64,000 nucleotides of DNA from Pinisolibacter aquiterrae. GTDB lineage: Bacteria; Pseudomonadota; Alphaproteobacteria; Rhizobiales; Ancalomicrobiaceae. The notes under the pieces are model-generated. The model saw only the letters and a program-made list of their open reading frames with translations, had not been told where the DNA came from and did no database searches. Positions 37,613 to 46,700 of the stretch are shown one piece after another. Position 1 is the stretch's first letter; every line of letters starts with the position of its first letter. The stretch covers positions 44,836-108,835 of the forward strand of contig NZ_JAFNIH010000055.1 of NCBI RefSeq assembly GCF_019160155.1, in the 5' to 3' direction. The translations under genes and the position numbers were made by a program.

Positions 37613-38692
37613 ATGGTGCTCTCCAGCAAACCCGGAACCGAGCCGGCATCGCGCGACAGCGAACGCAATCGGCTCGTGCCCTTCGTCGTGATCGGCGGGG
37701 ACGCCCGTCCCCGCGATCAGCGCGATCTGATGGAACGGCCGTTCTTCTCTTTGTCGAAGTCACGACGCACCACGCCGATCCTCTATGCCACCGCCGACGT
37801 CGAGGTCCAGGTCTTCGGCATGCCCGAGCACGGGATGGCGACGATCTGGGATGCCGACGTGCTGATCTGGGCGGCGAGCCAGTTGGTCGAGGCGCAGAAC
37901 CGCGGGTTGCGCACCTCGCGCTTCGTGCGCTTCACCCCATATCAGCTGCTGCGCGGGGTCGGGCGATCGACCGGCAACAGGCAGTACCTGTTGCTGAAGG
38001 CGGCTCTGTCGCGCCTGCAGTCGACCGTCGTCGCCACGACGATCCGAACCGGGCCACATTGGCGTCGCCAGCAGTTCTCCTGGATCAACGAATGGGAGGA
38101 GATCGCGACGCGGACCGGGCGGGTCGAGGGCATGGAATTCGTCCTGCCGGAATGGTTCTACCGCAGCATCCTCGATCGTGCGCTCGTCCTCACCATCGAT
38201 CCGGCCTACTTCCGACTGACCGGTGGCATCGAGCGCTGGCTCTATCGGGTCGCCCGCAAACATGCCGGCCGCCAACCGCAGGGCTGGCTCTTCGAGGTCG
38301 CTCATCTTCATGCCAAGTCGGGCAGCCTGGCGCGGCTCTCCGACTTCGCCCTCGATCTGCGCCGGATCGCATTACGCCAGCCGTTGCCGGGCTACCGGCT
38401 CGCGATCGAGCGCGACGGCGCGACGGAGCGTCTGAGAATTCGCCCGACGAACTCGTCCACAGTGCCTGTGGACAGACCTGTGGATCGTATTGGCACATCG
38501 GGCGCAGGCGGTATCGGCACATCAGGCGCAGCCCTATCGGCACATCAGGCGCACGAAGGTGGCGCAACCCCTTGGCCGGCCGACCAGATCGGCGCTGCTA
38601 ACTCAGACTCTAACAGAGAGTCTAACTCTTCTTCTGTTGCGCGCGAGCGTCGCACCCATGGTGCCGGCACCACGCGACGAGGTGCGCCATGA
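37613..38692 (+). CDS. repA: Replication initiator protein A
   Basis: 359 aa. The replication-initiator domain spans about residues 20-285 with RDLMERPFFSLSKSRRTTPI, then MATIWDADVLIWAASQLVEA, LRTSRFVRFTPYQLLRGVGR and WLFEVAHLHAKSGSLARLSD. The C-terminal 75 residues are low-complexity and encoded by iteron-like DNA repeats (38488-38553). RepA would start replication of the excised circular element. It is coupled to parA by an ATGA overlap, giving a plasmid-like repA-parA unit. Confidence 0.9.
   Translation: MVLSSKPGTEPASRDSERNRLVPFVVIGGDARPRDQRDLMERPFFSLSKSRRTTPILYATADVEVQVFGMPEHGMATIWDADVLIWAASQLVEAQNRGLRTSRFVRFTPYQLLRGVGRSTGNRQYLLLKAALSRLQSTVVATTIRTGPHWRRQQFSWINEWEEIATRTGRVEGMEFVLPEWFYRSILDRALVLTIDPAYFRLTGGIERWLYRVARKHAGRQPQGWLFEVAHLHAKSGSLARLSDFALDLRRIALRQPLPGYRLAIERDGATERLRIRPTNSSTVPVDRPVDRIGTSGAGGIGTSGAALSAHQAHEGGATPWPADQIGAANSDSNRESNSSSVARERRTHGAGTTRRGAP
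38488..38553 (+). repeat. Three iteron-like direct repeats inside the 3' end of repA (candidate oriV)
   Basis: TATCGGCACATCAGGCGCA occurs at 38512-38530 and 38535-38553; a variant with two changes lies at 38488-38506. Spacing is 24 and 23 bp. Directly upstream are two CTGTGGA(C/T) sequences similar to DnaA boxes, and downstream (38600-38640) is a stretch of TCTAAC repeats. This is the architecture of an iteron replication origin, overlapping coding DNA. Confidence 0.65.
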
Positions 38693-39327
38693 TCGTCGCG
38701 TTCCTCAATCAGAAGGGGGGCGTCGGCAAGACGACGCTGGCGCTCCATCTCGCCGGGGCCTGGACTCGGCAGGGCCGACGGGTCACCCTGATCGACGCCG
38801 ATCCGCAAGGGTCGTCGCTCGACTGGTCGGAGCAACGGGTGAGGGAAGGGCTGCCACGGCTCTTCGGCGTCGTCGGGCTCGCCCGCGACACGCTCCACCG
38901 CGAAGCCCCCGAGCTCGCACGCACCGTCGATCACGTCGTCATCGACGGGCCGCCGCGCGTCGCCGGGCTGATGCGCTCGGCCCTGCTCGCCGCCGACCTG
39001 GTCGTCATCCCGGCGACACCGTCGCCGTTCGACGGCTGGGCCTCGGCGGAGATGCTGAGGCTCGTCGAAGAAGCGCGGGTGTTCCGTCCCGAGCTGCGCG
39101 CCCGCTTCCTGCTGAACCGCTGCGGCGCGCGGACGATCATCGCGCGCGAGACGGCCGAGACGCTGGCCGATCACGATCCGCCACTGCTCGCCACCCGCAT
39201 CGGCCAACGCGTCGCCTATGCCGATGCGGCGCAAACCGGACGCCTGGTCTTCGAGATCGACGAGGCCGGTCCGGCGGCGCGCGAGATCGCGGCGCTAGCC
39301 GTGGAGATCGGGAGGCTCGCGCCATGA
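38689..39327 (+). CDS. parA: ParA-family partition ATPase
   Basis: 212 aa. The deviant Walker A KGGVGKTT is at residues 9-16 and IDADPQGSSLDWSEQR follows, with VVIDGPPRVAGLMRSALLAA as the Walker B region. It is a short ParA (type Ib, ParF-like). ParA positions plasmid-like DNA with a small centromere-binding partner, here probably the RHH protein at 39324. It overlaps repA and that partner by 4 bases each. Confidence 0.93.
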   Translation: MIVAFLNQKGGVGKTTLALHLAGAWTRQGRRVTLIDADPQGSSLDWSEQRVREGLPRLFGVVGLARDTLHREAPELARTVDHVVIDGPPRVAGLMRSALLAADLVVIPATPSPFDGWASAEMLRLVEEARVFRPELRARFLLNRCGARTIIARETAETLADHDPPLLATRIGQRVAYADAAQTGRLVFEIDEAGPAAREIAALAVEIGRLAP

Positions 39328-39581
39328 CCGACCGTGGCCGTGGTCGCGGCTTTGCTGCCCGCCCGGGGGATGCCGATGCCTGGATCCGCACCACCGAGCC
39401 GGCGCCTCGGGACGAGCCGGTTCGGTCGGCGGGTTTCACTGCCCGCCTCACCATCGACGTCACGCCCGAACTGCGCGGCCGCATCAAGGTCACGGCGTTC
39501 CGGCGCGGCGTCACCGTCGCCGACATGCTGCGCGATCTGCTCGCGCGGGAATTTCCCGACATCGAAGGAGAACCTCGATGA
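39324..39581 (+). CDS. Ribbon-helix-helix ParG-like partition partner
   Basis: 85 aa. The flexible basic N-terminus is followed by TARLTIDVTPELRGRIKVTA and FRRGVTVADMLRDLLAREFP, a ribbon-helix-helix DNA-binding domain. Position directly after a ParF-type ATPase with ATGA overlap matches ParG-type centromere-binding proteins. Confidence 0.8.
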   Translation: MTDRGRGRGFAARPGDADAWIRTTEPAPRDEPVRSAGFTARLTIDVTPELRGRIKVTAFRRGVTVADMLRDLLAREFPDIEGEPR

Positions 39582-40099
39582 ACGACAACGACATTCGTGC
39601 CCCGCAGGCCGATCGATCGTCGCCTGATCGCGCCGGTGAACATCTGACCCATGTCGAACTGACCTGGGTCGAGGGCCGCATCGAACACTGGATCCGCTTC
39701 GGTGATCCGGTCGAGAGCCTGAAGCTCGACCGGCGCCGACGCATCGTCAGCTTCGCCGCCGGCACCGTCTTCGCCTTCGTCCGCTGGGCATCGAACGACT
39801 TCGGCACCATCCTGTCGCGCATCGACATCCTGCGCACGGTCACGACGAGCGAAGATTACCAGACGCTGCCCTTCGTGCGGCCGGGCGGCGAAATCCTGCT
39901 GCGGATCGACGGCTGGCCCAAGGTCGAGCGGGTGCTCGGCGTGATCGATGCGGTGGAGGCCCTCGGCATCGATGCGGTCGAGGTGATGCCCGACTATTGG
40001 CGTCACGTTCAAAATCGTATCGTCGCCGGCGAGGAGGCGCGGATCTATACCCGCGAGCAGCATGCCGCCTGGCTGAAACGCCGGAGGATCAATCCGTGA
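39578..40099 (+). CDS. DUF2840 family protein
   Basis: 173 aa. LTHVELTWVEGRIEHWIRFG, then FAFVRWASNDFGTILSRIDI and the end YTREQHAAWLKRRRINP define DUF2840, found between parA and traF in these islands. Function unknown. It overlaps both neighbours by 4 bases. Confidence 0.92.
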   Translation: MNDNDIRAPQADRSSPDRAGEHLTHVELTWVEGRIEHWIRFGDPVESLKLDRRRRIVSFAAGTVFAFVRWASNDFGTILSRIDILRTVTTSEDYQTLPFVRPGGEILLRIDGWPKVERVLGVIDAVEALGIDAVEVMPDYWRHVQNRIVAGEEARIYTREQHAAWLKRRRINP

Positions 40100-40623
40100 C
40101 GCGCTTCGGCTTCGTGATGGTGACCTATGCCGCGGTGCTCGGGATCGGCGCCTCGATCGTCCCGTCTCCGGTGCCGCGGCTGCTGTGGAACGCCACGGCC
40201 AGTACGCCGATCGGTCTCTACGCATTGCGGCCGACCGACCGACTGCACGTCGGCGATCTGGTCGCGATGACACCGCCCGATCGGGTCGCGCGCTTCCTCG
40301 CCGAGAGCGGTCGTCTGCCGTTGGGCGTGCCGCTCCTCAAACACGTACGGGCGCTCACGTCGCAGACCGTGTGCCGCGACGGCGCCGACCTCACCGTCGA
40401 CGGCGTCTCGGTCGGCGCGGCCCGGTCGCAGGACGATCGAGGGCACAATCTCCCGATCTGGAGCGGATGCCGGACCCTCGCCGAAGGCGAAATCTTCCTG
40501 ATGAATGCCGAGGTCGCCGACAGTCTGGACGGCCGCTATTTCGGCCCGACGTCGACGAGCATGATCCTCGGTCGCGCCGATCCGCTGTGGATCGTAGAAC
40601 ACGGCGATGGGTGCGACCGATGA
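40096..40623 (+). CDS. traF: TraF-like S26 signal peptidase of the conjugation system
   Basis: 175 aa with a GTG start overlapping the DUF2840 stop. An N-terminal membrane span (about 5-25) is followed by WNATASTPIGLYAL with nucleophile Ser36 and LLKHVRAL with general base Lys82. TraF processes and cyclises the TrbC pilin in RP4-type systems; TrbC is encoded at the right edge of this window. Confidence 0.92.
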   Translation: MTRFGFVMVTYAAVLGIGASIVPSPVPRLLWNATASTPIGLYALRPTDRLHVGDLVAMTPPDRVARFLAESGRLPLGVPLLKHVRALTSQTVCRDGADLTVDGVSVGAARSQDDRGHNLPIWSGCRTLAEGEIFLMNAEVADSLDGRYFGPTSTSMILGRADPLWIVEHGDGCDR

Positions 40624-41459
40624 TGCGACACGGCTCGTCGTCCACCGATATTCCCGATCGGCGGCGTCTCCCCACAGTGGAGAGCGCCTGTCGTGTCGGT
40701 GCTGGCGCCGCCGGCGCCGTATTGCGCAGCGCCGTCGTCATGGCGTCGTTGCAGATCACGTCGATCTGTCTTCCTGCCGTCGCGGCGGCGCAGGCGGCCG
40801 ATCGTCCGATCACCACGTCGTCTGCAACGGATCCTCTGGCAGGCGCGATCCGCGACGCCGCTCAGCGCTTCGAAATCCCCGCTGTTTGGATTCGAGCAGT
40901 GATCGAGGTCGCGAGCGGTGGAGATGCCCGTGCAACCTCACCGCAGGGGGCGATCGGGCTGATGCAGATCCCGCCGGAGACCTGGGCCGAGCTGCGCGCC
41001 CGCTACCATCTGGGCAACGATCCCTACCCCCCCGACGACAACATCATGGCGGGAGCGGCCCTTTTGCGCGAGCTCTTTGATCGCTACGGGGCGGAGGGGT
41101 TTCTCGCCGCCTATTTCGCCGGGCCTCGACGCTACGACGACCATCTGAGGACCGGCCGGCCGCTGCCGCCGGAGGTGCAGATCCGCGTCGCCCATCTCCT
41201 GCCGCTGATCGGAACCGTGTCGACCGATGCCGCCACGACGAACCGTTCCGTTGAGCCGACCTGGACGACGGCGCCGTTGTTCATCGGCCGAGTCGTCATC
41301 GGGCCGAGCGCCGATTGGGAGCCGGCCGAGGATCGATCGGCCGAGCGACCCGCCGTGGGGTCCGTGGTTGCCGAACCGTCGGGAGGACGACGATCGAGTG
41401 CGACGGAGACCAGGGCCTCGCTCTTCGTTTCCCGCACGCCTGCCGGTCCCGGGCGTTGA
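40620..41459 (+). CDS. Lytic transglycosylase-like protein, catalytic Glu apparently replaced
   Basis: 279 aa. A signal-like hydrophobic region (about 26-58) precedes an SLT-type domain: FEIPAVWIRAVIEVASGGDA, SPQGAIGLMQIPPETWAELR, and FLAAYFAGPRRYDDHL. In active homologues the first block reads AVxRxES and the last AAYNAGP. Here the Glu position is Ala98 (a Glu occurs two residues earlier, Glu96) and Asn is Phe. The protein would normally open peptidoglycan for the conjugation channel; this copy may be inactive. ATGA overlap with traF. Confidence 0.85.
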   Translation: MMRHGSSSTDIPDRRRLPTVESACRVGAGAAGAVLRSAVVMASLQITSICLPAVAAAQAADRPITTSSATDPLAGAIRDAAQRFEIPAVWIRAVIEVASGGDARATSPQGAIGLMQIPPETWAELRARYHLGNDPYPPDDNIMAGAALLRELFDRYGAEGFLAAYFAGPRRYDDHLRTGRPLPPEVQIRVAHLLPLIGTVSTDAATTNRSVEPTWTTAPLFIGRVVIGPSADWEPAEDRSAERPAVGSVVAEPSGGRRSSATETRASLFVSRTPAGPGR

Positions 41460-41749
41460 GCGCGAGCCGTCTGCTCGAGGGACAGATCGAAGCTCGAACC
41501 TCGGGAAAGCGCGCGAAAGGTGGAGGAGGAAGGGCAGGTGAGGGAGGGCAAGATAAAAGCCGGCGGCACCGTTCCGGCCCATCGCGGCGAATTGTCGTTG
41601 TCTGCACGTGGGTTGGAAGGAGAGGGGCGGCACTGCCGGCAACGAGCCATGGTGCCGTTCCTTCCCGAAACTCCGCTGAATGCGGTCTTTTCGGCGGCAC
41701 TACCCCGTGGGTTCTACCGGTTCTGCGTGTGCAGGCGGGAGTGGCGACC
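41460..41749. other. Region before the relaxase gene
   Basis: 290 bp with an in-frame upstream extension of the relaxase but no conserved protein sequence. This is a plausible place for oriT because relaxases usually nick near their own gene, but I found no inverted repeat or nick-like motif to support it. Confidence 0.3.
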
Positions 41750-43792
41750 GTGAGTCGTGACGACGAACATCGGTTTCGGCCGAAGCCCGGTCGGGTGGGG
41801 CGTGGTGGCGACGGCAAGGCCACGGCCAGCTTCTTCACCAAGGTCGGCAAGGTTGCCCGGCAACATGGGATGGGTGGATCGCCCGGGTCCTCGATCGGCC
41901 CGGGAGTAGCCTCGCCTGCATCGAGGCTCGGGGGTGCGGCCAGTCGCGGAGTGGCCCGTGGGCGTGGAGCAGCCTTCGTCCGTGCCTGTGATCTCGGTCG
42001 CGGTTGGAGCCATCGGAAGCCCGGTGCGCGCCGGGTGGTGGTCAAGGCGCGCTTCGTCCGGGCGGCAGGGCAGGGCGGTCGCGCGGCGGCGCATCTGCGC
42101 TACGTCCAGCGCGACGGCACCTCGCGGGATGGCGAGCGCGGCCAGCTCTATGCGGCGAGCGAGGATCGCGCCGACGGTGATGCCTTCCTCGCGCGTGGCC
42201 AAGACGATCGCCACCAGTTCCGCTTCATCGTCGCGCCCGAGGATGGGGTCGCCCTCGACGATCTCACCGGCTTCACGCGCGACCTGATGGCCGAGGTCGA
42301 GAAGGATCTCGGCACCCGGCTCGACTGGGTGGCGGTCAACCATTTCAACACCGGCCATCCCCACGTCCATGTCGTCGTCAGCGGACGCGACGAACGGGGC
42401 GAGGAGCTGGTCATCAACGGCGACTACATTGCGCATGGCGTCCGAGAGCGGGCGAGCGAGCTGGTGACACTGGAACTCGGGCCGGTCAGCGAGCTCGAAC
42501 GACAGCAGAAGTTGACGGTCGAGCTCGACCAGGATCGCTTCACCCGGATCGATCGCGCCCTGATCGAAGAGGTGCGAGAGGGGCTTCTCGACCTTCGCCA
42601 CGCGCCGACCGACCGCCGGGACATCGCGGACCGTGCCTCGCGTCTCGGGCGACTGAAGAAGCTCGGGCGCATGGGGCTCGCGACAGAACAGGCGCCTGGA
42701 ATCTGGTCCCTGAGCAACCGTCTGGAGCCGACCCTTCGCCAACTGGGTGAGCGCGGCGACATCATCGCGACGATGCAGCGGGCGTTGCGTGTCGAAGGAG
42801 AGGACCGCGATCCGGCGAGCTTCCGGATCCACGATGGGGTGCCGTCGTCGTCGATCATCGGCCGCCTTCTCGGCAAGCATCTGCCCGACGAGCTCGGCGA
42901 CAGCGTCGCCTTGATCGTCGACGGTATCGACGGTCGTCTCCATCATGTCGCCGGCTTCGATCCGGCTCATCTCGAAGAGGTCGCCATCGGTGCGATCATC
43001 GAAGTCGGGCCACGAGAGGCCGGTCCTCGACCAGCCGATCGCACCATCGCCGCATCAGTGGAGGGCGGCATCTATCGACCGAGCCGTCATCTCGAACAGG
43101 CTCGTTTCGAAAGGCATGGTCCTGGTGCTGATCCCGAAGGTTTCGTCGAAGCCCATGTCCGCCGGCTCGAAGCCCTGCGTCGAGCCGGCATCGTCGAACG
43201 GATCGATGCCGATCACTGGCGCATCCCGCAGGACTTCGAGAGCCGGGCTGCCGCCGATGATGCCGCCCGGAGTCGACAGGCGACGATCCGCACGCTCTCG
43301 ACCCTCGATCTGGAAGCCCAGATCTCGGCGGACGGCGCGACCTGGCTCGACCGCCGCCTGATCGGGCGCAATACGTCCGATCTCGTTCCCTCCGGGTTCG
43401 GACAGGTTGTCGACCGCGCGATGGAGCATCGCCGCGAGCGTCTGATCGCGCAGGGCGACGCCCTGCGTCGCTCGGATGGCCAGATCGCCTATCGCCGCAA
43501 CCTGCTTGCGACGCTGGAGACCCGTGAGGTCGCACGAGTGGGTAGCGAACTCGCCTTCGAACGACCCGTGTCGTTCCGGGCATCTGTGGATGGCGAAACA
43601 GTGCAGGGGACCTTCCGGCGGACGGTCTCACTGGCGAGTGGTCGATACGCTCTCGTCGAGAACGCCAGGGAATTCACGCTGGTGCCCTGGCGGCCGGTGA
43701 TCGACGACCGTCTCGGTCGTGAGGTAATGGGCATCGTCCAGGGGACGTCGATCTCCTGGCAGTTGGGCAAGACGCGAGGGTTGGGGATCTGA
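41750..43792 (+). CDS. Relaxase with DUF3363 domain (VirD2/TraI-like)
   Basis: 680 aa from the GTG at 41750 (VSRDDEHRFRPKPGRVG), which fits the family N-terminus. Motif I contains Tyr118 (HLRYVQRDG). Motif III is HFNTGHPHVHVVV with His203, His205 and His207 as metal ligands. The C-terminal half is DUF3363. The relaxase nicks oriT, stays covalently bound to the 5' end and pilots the strand to the recipient through TraG. A diverged C-terminal fragment of another copy lies at 20609-20817. Confidence 0.93.
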   Translation: MSRDDEHRFRPKPGRVGRGGDGKATASFFTKVGKVARQHGMGGSPGSSIGPGVASPASRLGGAASRGVARGRGAAFVRACDLGRGWSHRKPGARRVVVKARFVRAAGQGGRAAAHLRYVQRDGTSRDGERGQLYAASEDRADGDAFLARGQDDRHQFRFIVAPEDGVALDDLTGFTRDLMAEVEKDLGTRLDWVAVNHFNTGHPHVHVVVSGRDERGEELVINGDYIAHGVRERASELVTLELGPVSELERQQKLTVELDQDRFTRIDRALIEEVREGLLDLRHAPTDRRDIADRASRLGRLKKLGRMGLATEQAPGIWSLSNRLEPTLRQLGERGDIIATMQRALRVEGEDRDPASFRIHDGVPSSSIIGRLLGKHLPDELGDSVALIVDGIDGRLHHVAGFDPAHLEEVAIGAIIEVGPREAGPRPADRTIAASVEGGIYRPSRHLEQARFERHGPGADPEGFVEAHVRRLEALRRAGIVERIDADHWRIPQDFESRAAADDAARSRQATIRTLSTLDLEAQISADGATWLDRRLIGRNTSDLVPSGFGQVVDRAMEHRRERLIAQGDALRRSDGQIAYRRNLLATLETREVARVGSELAFERPVSFRASVDGETVQGTFRRTVSLASGRYALVENAREFTLVPWRPVIDDRLGREVMGIVQGTSISWQLGKTRGLGI

Positions 43793-43931
43793 GGGAGAGA
43801 GATGCTCGCGATCTCTTCGATCTCGCTAAACGTCCGCGCTTCTTTATGTGAATGGTGTGATTGATTATTGAATAACTAAAAATTTTGAATTCTGCATTGT
43901 TGTAAATATAAGTAAGATCATATTTGCTGTT

Positions 43932-44174
43932 CTAATGTGGTAACATTTGCAGTCTGTACAATACGTCTGCTACCGAAATATTTAGCACCATTGTGATGTC
44001 GATGAGTTCGACGACATCCAGTCGGCGCTCTCCGTTCTCATATTTGGCGACATAGGATTGGGGCTTTCCGAGCGCGCCGGCGACGTCCGCCTGCGTCAGG
44101 CCCTTGCCCTTGCGTGCTTCGATGAGCAGTGCCTGGAGCAACACCTGCCGAGGCGACCGCAGGGACTTCGGCAT
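43932..44174 (-). CDS. XRE-family HTH regulator
   Basis: 80 aa. LLIEARKGKGLTQADVAGAL, then GKPQSYVAKYENGERRLDVV is a Cro/C1-type HTH. It is divergent from the DUF2285 gene and the shared gap contains an inverted repeat (44214-44232), the likely operator. The 139-bp AT-rich gap after the relaxase contains no other gene. It probably represses the traG-side transfer genes. Confidence 0.9.
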   Translation of the reverse strand: MPKSLRSPRQVLLQALLIEARKGKGLTQADVAGALGKPQSYVAKYENGERRLDVVELIDITMVLNISVADVLYRLQMLPH

Positions 44175-44213
44175 CCGGTGAAGCTCTCCGTTGTAGACAG
44201 TGAGCTTTTCCGG

Positions 44214-44232
44214 TAATCCTGGAACAGGATTA
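44214..44232. promoter_or_regulatory. Inverted repeat in the divergent XRE/DUF2285 promoter
   Basis: TAATCCTG-GAA-CAGGATTA is a perfect 8-bp inverted repeat; another half-site (CAGGATTT) follows at about 44241. It lies 40 bp before the XRE start and 50 bp before the DUF2285 start, suited to a repressor controlling both. Confidence 0.6.
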
Positions 44233-44281
44233 TCCCATTTCAGGATTTCTCTTGTCGTGTTGATGGGGAGGGGAGTGCTTC

Positions 44282-44575
44282 ATGTGTTTGAAGCTGGAAC
44301 TCGATCCCGAAGTCGACGACGAAGCTCCCTCGGCTCCCGGCCTCACCGGATACGACGAGGCCCGCCTCGTCACTTACCTGCGGCTGCTCGATGCCGAAGC
44401 GGCTGGGGCCGACTGGGCCGAGGTCGCGTGCATCGTGCTTCATCGCGATCCGACGGTGGACGAGGCGCGAACCCGGCGGTGCTGGGAGACCCATCTCGCG
44501 CGCGCCCATTGGATGACGAAGCAAGGCTATCGCCGCCTCTTGGAACAGAGTGCCGCAGCGAAGAGCCGACCTTGA
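44282..44575 (+). CDS. DUF2285-family small DNA-binding protein
   Basis: 97 aa. ARLVTYLRLLDAEAAGADWA followed by RCWETHLARAHWMTKQGYRR resembles the DUF2285 (RovC-type) DNA-binding domain and is found upstream of traG in these islands. GGGGAGG lies before the ATG. It probably activates transfer genes. Confidence 0.75.
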   Translation: MCLKLELDPEVDDEAPSAPGLTGYDEARLVTYLRLLDAEAAGADWAEVACIVLHRDPTVDEARTRRCWETHLARAHWMTKQGYRRLLEQSAAAKSRP

Positions 44576-44703
44576 TTTCTCTGTCACCCCGCCGATTTGC
44601 GCGCCGTGGTATCCGTTGGCGCGATCGCGCAGCTTTGCTCTTGCCCGTCCTTAGTTAGCCTATTCTCTGATCGGCTCCACGCCTCTCGCCGATCGGAGCC
44701 ATC

Positions 44704-46689
44704 ATGTCGGGAACTCGCGTCCTTTGGGGACAGATCACCGTCGTCTTCGTCATCGTGTCGGTGGCGATCTGGGGGGCGACCGAATGGACGGCGTGGCGGC
44801 TCGGATTTCAGCCGCAGCTCGGATATTCCTGGTTCACGCTCGGGGGACTGCCGTTCTATCTGCCGCCGGCCTTCTTCTGGTGGTGGTACTTCTTTGACGC
44901 CTATGCGCCGTCGATCTTCCTCGAAGGCGCGGCGATCGCGACCTCCGGCGGCTTCATTTCGATCGCCGCCGCCATCACCCTGTCGATCCTGCGGGCGCGT
45001 GAGGCGCGCAACGTCGAGACCTACGGCTCGGCGCGCTGGGCAGGACGAGAGGAGATCGAGGCCGCCGGATTGCTTGCGCCCGACGGCGTGGTACTGGGGC
45101 GGCTGGAGGAGAGTTACCTCCGTCACGACGGTCCGGAGCATGTCCTGTGTTTTGCTCCGACCCGCTCCGGCAAGGGCGTCGGCCTCGTCGTCCCGACCCT
45201 GGTGACATGGCCCGGCTCGGTAATCGTCCACGACATCAAGGGGGAGAACTGGGGGCTGACGGCAGGCTTCCGCGCGCGCTTCGGCCGGGCTCTGAAGTTC
45301 GATCCGACCGACGCCGGCTCGACCGCCTACAATCCGTTGCTGGAGGTACGCCGCGGCGAGAAGGAAGTCCGCGACGTCCAGAACATCGCCGACATCCTGG
45401 TCGACCCCGAGGGCGCGCTCGATCGCCGAAACCATTGGGAGAAGACCAGCCACTCCCTGCTCGTCGGCGCAATCCTGCACGTTCTCTACGCCGAGCCCGA
45501 CAAGACGCTTGCCGGCGTCGCCAACTTCCTGTCCGATCCGAGACGCCCGGTCGAGGCGACCCTGCGCACCCTGATGACAACACCGCATCTCGGTGACGGC
45601 GGCGTCCATCCCGTCGTCGCCTCGGCGGCGCGCGAGTTGCTCAACAAGTCGGAGAATGAGCGTTCTGGCGTGTTGTCGACGGCCATGTCCTTCCTCGGCC
45701 TCTACCGTGATCCGGTCGTCGCCCAAGTGACGGCGCGCTGCGATTGGCGCATCGCCGATCTGGTGGCGGGGGCGCGCCCCGTCAGCCTCTACCTCGTCGT
45801 TCCTCCCTCCGACATCAACCGCACAAAACCGTTGATCCGCCTGATCCTCAATCAGGTCGGCCGTCGACTGACCGAGGAACTGACCGCCGTAACTGAACGG
45901 CATCGGCTGTTGCTGATGCTCGACGAGTTCCCCGCACTCGGGCGGCTCGATTTCTTCGAGAGCGCGCTCGCCTTCATGGCGGGCTACGGCATCAAGAGCT
46001 TCCTGATCGCCCAGTCGCTCAACCAGATCGAAAAGGCCTACGGCCCGAACAACGCCATTCTCGACAACTGCCACGTCCGCGTCGCCTTCGCCACCAACGA
46101 CGAACGAACAGCGAAGCGTGTGTCCGACGCCCTTGGTACCGCCACCGAAATGCGTGACTCCACCAACTACGCCGGACACCGCCTCGCGCCGTGGCTCGGC
46201 CACCTGATGGTGTCGCGTCAGGAGACGGCGCGGCCGCTGCTGACACCTGGCGAGGTGATGCAGCTTCCATCTGCCGACGAGTTGCTGCTCGTCTCCGGCA
46301 TCCATCCGGTTCGGGCGAAGAAAGTCCGCTACTTCGAGGACCCGCGTCTCATGGAGCGCATCGTGTCACCACCAGAGCGGACGACCGAGCCCGCGACGTC
46401 GACCGAAGACGATTGGAACGGCAGGGTCATCCCTATGACAGGGCGCACGCAAGCGAATGCGGGTGGACCCGCCGCCGAGATCGACACGGCGAACGGTGGC
46501 ATTCGCCGCGAGCCCGAGCTCCCGGAGCACGAAGAGATCGTGCCTCCGCAATTGCCGTCGGACCACGAGTTCGACGTGCTCGACGACGAACCCGATGTCG
46601 ATGCGGCGAGAGCGCGGCAGATGCGCCAGAGCATGCGCTTCGTCGCGCGACAGGCAGCGCTCGATCCCGCCGACGGCATCGAACTGTGA
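44704..46689 (+). CDS. traG: Type IV secretion coupling protein TraG/VirD4
   Basis: 661 aa. Two N-terminal membrane spans lie within residues 8-95 (near 10-28 and 72-94), with a further hydrophobic stretch at 48-65. Walker A is APTRSGKGVG at 151-160 and Walker B is LLLMLDEFPALG near residue 405. The C-terminal 100 residues are acidic and low-complexity. This hexameric ATPase recruits the relaxase-DNA complex to the transfer channel. It is followed by the CopG-type gene (11-bp gap). Confidence 0.96.
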   Translation: MSGTRVLWGQITVVFVIVSVAIWGATEWTAWRLGFQPQLGYSWFTLGGLPFYLPPAFFWWWYFFDAYAPSIFLEGAAIATSGGFISIAAAITLSILRAREARNVETYGSARWAGREEIEAAGLLAPDGVVLGRLEESYLRHDGPEHVLCFAPTRSGKGVGLVVPTLVTWPGSVIVHDIKGENWGLTAGFRARFGRALKFDPTDAGSTAYNPLLEVRRGEKEVRDVQNIADILVDPEGALDRRNHWEKTSHSLLVGAILHVLYAEPDKTLAGVANFLSDPRRPVEATLRTLMTTPHLGDGGVHPVVASAARELLNKSENERSGVLSTAMSFLGLYRDPVVAQVTARCDWRIADLVAGARPVSLYLVVPPSDINRTKPLIRLILNQVGRRLTEELTAVTERHRLLLMLDEFPALGRLDFFESALAFMAGYGIKSFLIAQSLNQIEKAYGPNNAILDNCHVRVAFATNDERTAKRVSDALGTATEMRDSTNYAGHRLAPWLGHLMVSRQETARPLLTPGEVMQLPSADELLLVSGIHPVRAKKVRYFEDPRLMERIVSPPERTTEPATSTEDDWNGRVIPMTGRTQANAGGPAAEIDTANGGIRREPELPEHEEIVPPQLPSDHEFDVLDDEPDVDAARARQMRQSMRFVARQAALDPADGIEL

Positions 46690-46700
46690 GGGGGCGCCCC

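Noticed and set aside
36529..37668. A 379-codon minus-strand frame across the region before repA
   Set aside because: Only its last 78 codons look protein-like and are annotated separately; the rest is opposite the HTH gene and has no coding character.
38488..38553. Short regular repeats considered as a CRISPR array
   Set aside because: Only three 19-bp units with 4-5 bp spacers inside repA; no spacers of array length and no cas genes. Iterons fit better.
41460..41749. oriT upstream of the relaxase
   Set aside because: Expected by position, but no inverted repeat or nic-like motif could be shown, so it is not called.
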